37,969 nt of DNA, taken from assembly GCA_900769785.1 (NCBI GenBank), contig CAAGHV010000010.1:1-37969 (forward strand), written 5' to 3'. Below, one piece after another: positions 33,956 to 37,969 of this stretch. Every line of letters begins with the position of its first letter. The first letter of the stretch is position 1. This DNA is from Bacteroidales bacterium (GTDB taxonomy: Bacteria; Bacteroidota; Bacteroidia; Bacteroidales; P3). The translations under genes were made by a program, and so were the position numbers. A model generated the notes under the pieces. That model ran no database searches. It saw nothing but the letters and a program-made list of their open reading frames with translations, and was not told the DNA's origin.

Positions 33956-35278
33956 ATGAAAACATTTCAATTGGGTGGTGTACACCCCGAAGAGAATAAA
34001 CTTTCTACACAAGCTTCAATAGAAGTATTTCCGTTGCCCAAACAAGTTACGGTTTTCTTGAATCAACATTTGGGTGCACCTGCCACCCCTATAGTAGAAA
34101 AGGGAATGGCTGTAAAAACCGGTCAGCTGATAGCTAAGGCCGAGGCTTTTGTGTGTGCCAACATACATTCGCCGGTGTCGGGTGTGGTAAACAAGATTGA
34201 TACCGTTAAGGATATGTTTGGTTATGCCAAACCGGCAATAATAATAGATGTAGAAGGAGATGAATGGGTTGATAACGTTGACCTTACTCCGGCAATAAAA
34301 CGTGAAATTACCCTTTCTAAAACCGAGATAGTAGATAAACTGAAAGAGATGGGTATAGTGGGCCTTGGTGGTGCCACATTCCCAACACATATCAAATACA
34401 TGATACCCGAAGGCAAGAAAGCCGAATACCTTATTATCAATGCCGTGGAATGTGAACCATATCTTACATCCGACCATCGCGTTATGCTAGAACATACCGA
34501 AGAGATAATGATAGGAGTATCCATTTTGCGCAAGGCCTTGGGGGTAGAGAAAGCGTATATAGGAATAGAGAATAACAAGCCCGAGCCTATAGCCAAGATG
34601 AAAGAAATGGCAGCACAGTTTGAGGGTATAATAGTAGAACCTCTGAAGGTTAAATATCCACAAGGTGCCGAAAAACAATTAATCAAGGCTATAACAGGCC
34701 GTAGCGTGCCTAGCGGAAAACTGCCAATAGACGTTGGTTGTGTGGTAAACAACGTAGGTACTGCATTTGCTGTATATGAGGCAGTACAAAAAAACAAACC
34801 TCTTGTTGAGAACATAATGACAGTTACAGGCAAGTCACTAGCTAAGCAGCATAATTATAAAATTCGTATAGGCATAAGCTATGCAGATATTGTAAATCAC
34901 ATTGGAGGTTTGCCCGACGATACCGCAAAACTTATAAGCGGTGGTCCTATGATGGGTAAAGCTATTGTGAACCTGGAGGCACCTACAACCAAAGGAGCAT
35001 CAAGCCTATTGGTTATAACCGACAAGGAGGCTGAGCGTGCTGAAGAACGAGACTGCATACGTTGCGGAAAATGTATGGAAGCATGTCCTATGGGATTAGA
35101 ACCATATTTGTTCTCGGCATTGATTAATAACGATAAGGTGCAAGATGCTGTTGATAACCATTTGATGGATTGTATAGAGTGTGGATGCTGTATATTTACA
35201 TGTCCGGCCAACAAACCACTGCTTGACGAGATACGTTTTGCCAAAGGTAAGTTCCGTCAGATGCAACAAAAGAAATAA
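33956..35278 (+). CDS. rnfC: Rnf complex subunit C (NADH-binding, iron-sulfur)
   Basis: A 440-aa peripheral cytoplasmic subunit that exchanges electrons with NAD and carries FMN. Opens with MKTFQLGGVHPEENK, the conserved RnfC N-terminus. A biotin/lipoyl-like SLBB region is at about 45-95, and the Complex1-51K-like flavin/NADH domain follows with GLGGATFPTHIKY and ECEPYLTSDHR. Two ferredoxin motifs lie near the C-terminus: CIRCGKCMEACP (367-378) and CIECGCCIFTCP (406-417). It starts 24 nt after rnfB. Confidence 0.96.
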   Translation: MKTFQLGGVHPEENKLSTQASIEVFPLPKQVTVFLNQHLGAPATPIVEKGMAVKTGQLIAKAEAFVCANIHSPVSGVVNKIDTVKDMFGYAKPAIIIDVEGDEWVDNVDLTPAIKREITLSKTEIVDKLKEMGIVGLGGATFPTHIKYMIPEGKKAEYLIINAVECEPYLTSDHRVMLEHTEEIMIGVSILRKALGVEKAYIGIENNKPEPIAKMKEMAAQFEGIIVEPLKVKYPQGAEKQLIKAITGRSVPSGKLPIDVGCVVNNVGTAFAVYEAVQKNKPLVENIMTVTGKSLAKQHNYKIRIGISYADIVNHIGGLPDDTAKLISGGPMMGKAIVNLEAPTTKGASSLLVITDKEAERAEERDCIRCGKCMEACPMGLEPYLFSALINNDKVQDAVDNHLMDCIECGCCIFTCPANKPLLDEIRFAKGKFRQMQQKK

Positions 35279-35301
35279 GTAACAAACGTAATACAAGGAT
35301 A

Positions 35302-36294
35302 ATGAAATTACTAAATGTATCGGGTTCGCCTCATGTGCATGGCAATGAATCCATAAAAAGAATAATGTGGGATGTAAACATAGCATTGCTCCCAATATTT
35401 ATAGTGAGTTTGATCTTCTTTGGATTAGACGCATTGTTTGTAAGTTTGGTATCGGTATTCTGCTGTTTGCTGTTTCAGTGGCTTATCGAGAAGTTTTTGC
35501 TTAAGCAGCCAACCACCATCACCGATGGTTCGGCCGTAATTACAGGATTGCTGTTGGCTTTTAACGTGCCATCTAATTTGCCATTATGGATTGTGGCTAT
35601 AGGTGCATTTGTAGCCATAGCAATAGGTAAGATGACTTTTGGGGGATTGGGAAAGAATCCTTTCAACCCTGCATTGGTAGGTCGTGTGTTCTTACTTATA
35701 TCGTTTCCTGTACAGATGACCACTTGGCCCAAAGCCAACGCCGTATTTGATATGGCAGGTGCTGTTGCTACCGATGCCACTACAGGTGCTACACCTTTGG
35801 CATTGATAAAAGAAGCAGTAAAATACAACGATATATCGCTGCTAAATAATATGCCGGATGTATGGGCAATGTTTATAGGACAACATGGAGGTTCGCTAGG
35901 CGAAGTATCGGCAATAGCAATACTTATCGGAGGTATATACTTGTTGTGTCGTAAGGTTATATCGTGGCATATACCTGTATCTTTTATATTAACTACATTC
36001 TTGTTTGCCGCTTTGCTAAATTGGATAGAACCCGGTATTTATGTAGTAAAACCAATCTATCATGTGCTTAGTGGTGGTTTATTGTTAGGTGCTGTATTTA
36101 TGGCTACCGATATGGTAACATCACCAATGACCAAGGCAGGACAATTGGTATTCGGTATAGGTTGCGGATTGCTTACTATTATTATCCGTACTTGGGGAGC
36201 TTATCCCGAAGGTGTGTCGTTTGCAATATTGCTGATGAATGCCGTAACACCATTGATAAATAGAGGATTTAAACCAAAACGTTTTGCAAAATAG
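35302..36294 (+). CDS. rnfD: Rnf complex subunit D (membrane flavoprotein)
   Basis: A 330-aa NqrB/RnfD-family inner-membrane protein with about nine hydrophobic segments (for example 26-48, 50-65, 93-110, 123-140, 202-222 and several after 235). The covalent-FMN site is TGAT at 161-164 (T164 the likely phosphoester residue). DGSAVITGLLLAFNVPSNLPLW is the conserved DG..TGLL segment, and GKNPFNPALVGRVF is a family signature. Position between rnfC and rnfG, 12 nt before rnfG, fits the usual B-C-D-G-E order. Confidence 0.95.
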   Translation: MKLLNVSGSPHVHGNESIKRIMWDVNIALLPIFIVSLIFFGLDALFVSLVSVFCCLLFQWLIEKFLLKQPTTITDGSAVITGLLLAFNVPSNLPLWIVAIGAFVAIAIGKMTFGGLGKNPFNPALVGRVFLLISFPVQMTTWPKANAVFDMAGAVATDATTGATPLALIKEAVKYNDISLLNNMPDVWAMFIGQHGGSLGEVSAIAILIGGIYLLCRKVISWHIPVSFILTTFLFAALLNWIEPGIYVVKPIYHVLSGGLLLGAVFMATDMVTSPMTKAGQLVFGIGCGLLTIIIRTWGAYPEGVSFAILLMNAVTPLINRGFKPKRFAK

Positions 36295-36306
36295 GAGGAA
36301 AAGGAT

Positions 36307-36885
36307 ATGGCTAAGAAGTTAGAATCGTCGTTGGTTAATATGTTTGTAGTGCTTACTGTTATCACCGTATTGTCGGCAGCAGCATTGGCAGCTATGAACA
36401 GCGCAACCATCGAACCTATAAAGAAGGCACAACAGCAAAAAACAGAAGCTGCCATAAAGATGGTGTTGCCTCAGTTTGCTTCGTTGGAGGAAAAGATAGT
36501 AAATATTGATGGCTCGGACCTTGTATGCAACTACGCTTATAATGATTCGAAGGAACTTGTGGGTGTGGCAGTGAAGTCGTTTACCAACAAAGGTTTCAAC
36601 GGATATATAGGAGTTATGGTAGGTTTCGACAAAGAAGGAACCATTACCGGCTATCAGATATTGGAAACAGGTGAGACTCCGGGTTTGGGTACCAAAGCCG
36701 ACACTTGGTTCCAGGAAGGTGGCAAGGGTTGTATAATAGGTATGAACCCCGAAAAGAATAATATGACAGTAACAAAAGATGGCGGCGAAGTAGATGCTAT
36801 AACAGCAGCTACCATAAGTACACGCGCTTTTTGCGATGCAATAGACCGTGCCTACAAAGCCTTTAAAAATGGAGGAGCTGAATAA
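36307..36885 (+). CDS. rnfG: Rnf complex subunit G (flavoprotein)
   Basis: A 192-aa protein with one N-terminal membrane helix (about 11-30) and a periplasmic FMN-binding domain. The flavinylation motif reads DAITAATIS (163-171), with T169 the likely FMN-linked threonine. Other families have S/T-G-A-T-x-S/T here, so the glycine is replaced by alanine. The conserved ETGETPGLGTKAD motif is at 120-132. Its stop overlaps the rnfE start (TAATG). A flavin transferase (ApbE) would be needed in trans; none is in the window. Confidence 0.94.
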   Translation: MAKKLESSLVNMFVVLTVITVLSAAALAAMNSATIEPIKKAQQQKTEAAIKMVLPQFASLEEKIVNIDGSDLVCNYAYNDSKELVGVAVKSFTNKGFNGYIGVMVGFDKEGTITGYQILETGETPGLGTKADTWFQEGGKGCIIGMNPEKNNMTVTKDGGEVDAITAATISTRAFCDAIDRAYKAFKNGGAE

Positions 36886-37478
36886 TGAAGATAAGTACAA
36901 TAGCCAAGAATGGCTTGATAAAAGAAAATCCTGTATTTGTACTAGTGTTGGGTATGTGTCCAACCATAGGTGTTACCACATCGGCCATCAATGGTATGGG
37001 TATGGGCTTGGCCACAACATTTGTTCTGATGATGTCGAACCTTGTAATATCGTGTGTCAAAAACCTTATCCCCGACAAAGTACGTATCCCTGCATTTATA
37101 GTTATCATTGCCACTTTTGTAACCATACTTAAGATGGCCATGGAAGCTTATGTGCCCGATTTGTACGCAACATTGGGGTTGTTTATACCTCTTATTGTTG
37201 TTAACTGTATAGTATTGGCACGTGCCGAATCTTTTGCTTCCAAGAACACTCCGTTCTATTCGTTGATGGACGGTTTGTTTATGGGATTGGGATTCACCAT
37301 GGCTCTTACTATATTGGGTCTTATACGCGAATTGCTTGGCAACGTTTCGGCTTTTGGCTTTAAACCCGAATTTGCCGGCGACGGTATGTTAGCTTTCGTA
37401 TTGGCTCCAGGTGGTTTTATAGTGCTAGGTTTCCTTATTGCATTGGTCAATACTTTGAAAAACAAATCGAAGAAATAA
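36885..37478 (+). CDS. rnfE: Rnf complex subunit E (membrane subunit)
   Basis: A 197-aa polytopic inner-membrane protein with six segments (RnfA/RnfE/NqrD/NqrE fold). LGMCPTIGVTTSAINGMGMGLATT near the start and FIPLIVVNCIVLARAESFASKN in the middle identify RnfE rather than RnfA. Cysteines C25 and C108 are the family positions that contribute half of an intramembrane [2Fe-2S] site; the other two ligands normally come from RnfA. It overlaps rnfG and is followed directly by a terminator, with no rnfA. Confidence 0.94.
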   Translation: MKISTIAKNGLIKENPVFVLVLGMCPTIGVTTSAINGMGMGLATTFVLMMSNLVISCVKNLIPDKVRIPAFIVIIATFVTILKMAMEAYVPDLYATLGLFIPLIVVNCIVLARAESFASKNTPFYSLMDGLFMGLGFTMALTILGLIRELLGNVSAFGFKPEFAGDGMLAFVLAPGGFIVLGFLIALVNTLKNKSKK

Positions 37479-37506
37479 AATCTTTCATAATCAATATTTT
37501 TTATAG

Positions 37507-37540
37507 TCCCATTGTTGCTTGCAGCGATGGGATTTTTTTA
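37507..37540 (+). terminator. Terminator of the rnf operon
   Basis: TCCCATTGTTGC pairs with GCAGCGATGGGA (wobbles included), then a seven-T tract. It lies 28 bp after the rnfE stop. Confidence 0.9.
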
Positions 37541-37549
37541 CTGCAACTT

Positions 37550-37909
37550 TTACTTATCACTTCTGTGCCTTGATATTACTATTGCTACCACTATCACTAT
37601 CACCATTAGTACTATGGGCGTTTTACTCTTTTGATCCGGAGCCTGCTTTGCTATGGTTGTGCATACGGTATCGGTGTGGTAGTGATGCAGAGTGTCGGTT
37701 TTCAGCCTATAGCGGTATTCGGTTTTCAGCCTATCTACATACACGGTGTCGTGGCTTGTAATGGCGGTTGTATGCCGGTCTATAAATATGCTGTCGTACT
37801 GATGTTGGGCTATATATACGGTATCCTTTATATGGGTAACGTCGTTGGTGCTGCGGCACGAGGTTGCCGATAGGCATAATGCTGTTATTATCAATAGATG
37901 TTTTTTCAT
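37550..37909 (-). CDS. Small lipoprotein with C-terminal membrane anchor, u-spanin-like
   Basis: A 119-aa protein. N-terminal lipoprotein signal MKKHLLIITALCLSATSC (C18, lipobox ATSC); a middle region of repeated short strands (DTVYIAQHQYDSIFIDR, DTVYVDRLKTEYRYRL, TDTLHHYHTDTV); and a C-terminal hydrophobic segment (about 98-114) ending RHRSDK. A lipid anchor at one end and a membrane helix at the other is the arrangement of unimolecular spanins, which join inner and outer membranes in phage lysis. Similar short DTVYI/YDSI lipoproteins are familiar from Bacteroidales phage and mobile-element lysis regions; that link is from memory, not a search. ATG at 37909 was chosen because it gives a proper signal; an in-frame ATG at 37930 adds seven residues. 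Convergent with rnfE. Confidence 0.75.
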   Translation of the reverse strand: MKKHLLIITALCLSATSCRSTNDVTHIKDTVYIAQHQYDSIFIDRHTTAITSHDTVYVDRLKTEYRYRLKTDTLHHYHTDTVCTTIAKQAPDQKSKTPIVLMVIVIVVAIVISRHRSDK

Positions 37910-37922
37910 TTTTTTAGGTCTA

Positions 37923-37967
37923 AAGTCCACGAGTTTTTTTAAGACTACAAGTCCACGAGACTACAAG
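37923..37967. repeat. Short direct repeats at right edge
   Basis: AAGTCCACGAG occurs at 37923-37933 and 37949-37959; GACTACAAG occurs at 37943-37951 and 37959-37967. The motif is related to GGACTACAGAC at 6044-6075 (read on the minus strand). The array may continue beyond the window. Confidence 0.65.
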
Positions 37968-37969
37968 AC

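Overview
The window looks like a chromosomal segment from a member of the Bacteroidota, most likely order Bacteroidales. The evidence is the Bacteroidota-type promoter (-7 element TAnnTTTG, often TATCTTTG, with an upstream TTG/TTTG), A-rich leaders in place of strong Shine-Dalgarno sites, and the gene content: a DUF349 repeat protein, rimP-nusA-infB, a Bacteroidota-type ParC, agmatine deiminase, FKBP lipoproteins and an Rnf cluster in the order B-C-D-G-E. No species can be named from the sequence alone.

Layout. (1) Positions 1-8996, all minus strand: a MacAB/TolC-like tripartite exporter, transcribed as outer-membrane channel, periplasmic adaptor, FtsX/MacB permease, ATPase, then a second permease that is frameshifted and cut by the left edge. 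Two long spacers inside this cluster carry tandem arrays with the same 22-bp period. (2) 8997-9607: divergent AT-rich intergenic region with inverted repeats. (3) 9608-16741: DUF349 protein, then the transcription/translation operon rimP-nusA-infB with a strong hairpin in its leader. (4) 16756-18926: tRNA-Arg(CCU), then two unknown exported-protein genes and an AlaX-like tRNA-editing gene. All three begin with a copy of the same 5' leader, coding for MEQEIILNE. (5) 19473-26144: parC, glycosyltransferase, agmatine deiminase, cinA and a DUF486 membrane protein, closely spaced and probably one operon. (6) 26327-29272: WG-repeat protein, GH18 lipoprotein, hpt, rpmE2. (7) 29782-32675: small lipoprotein, NrnA-like DHH phosphoesterase and two FKBP lipoproteins. 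(8) 33047-37478: rnfB-C-D-G-E, closed by a terminator with no rnfA. (9) Right edge: a minus-strand small lipoprotein with a C-terminal membrane anchor, resembling a unimolecular spanin.

How the genes work together. The exporter cluster would span inner membrane, periplasm and outer membrane. rimP, nusA and infB connect ribosome maturation, transcription elongation and translation initiation. The Rnf complex couples ferredoxin/NAD redox chemistry to ion pumping, but here it lacks one of its two half-cluster-bearing membrane subunits in cis.

The most unusual signals are the triplicated leader at 16931/17542/18456, the two related 22-bp palindromic arrays in the exporter cluster, the Rnf operon without rnfA, and a hairpin with a repeated CCACGTGAGGGA motif at 29455-29539. 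No CRISPR array, IS transposase, integrase or rRNA was seen.
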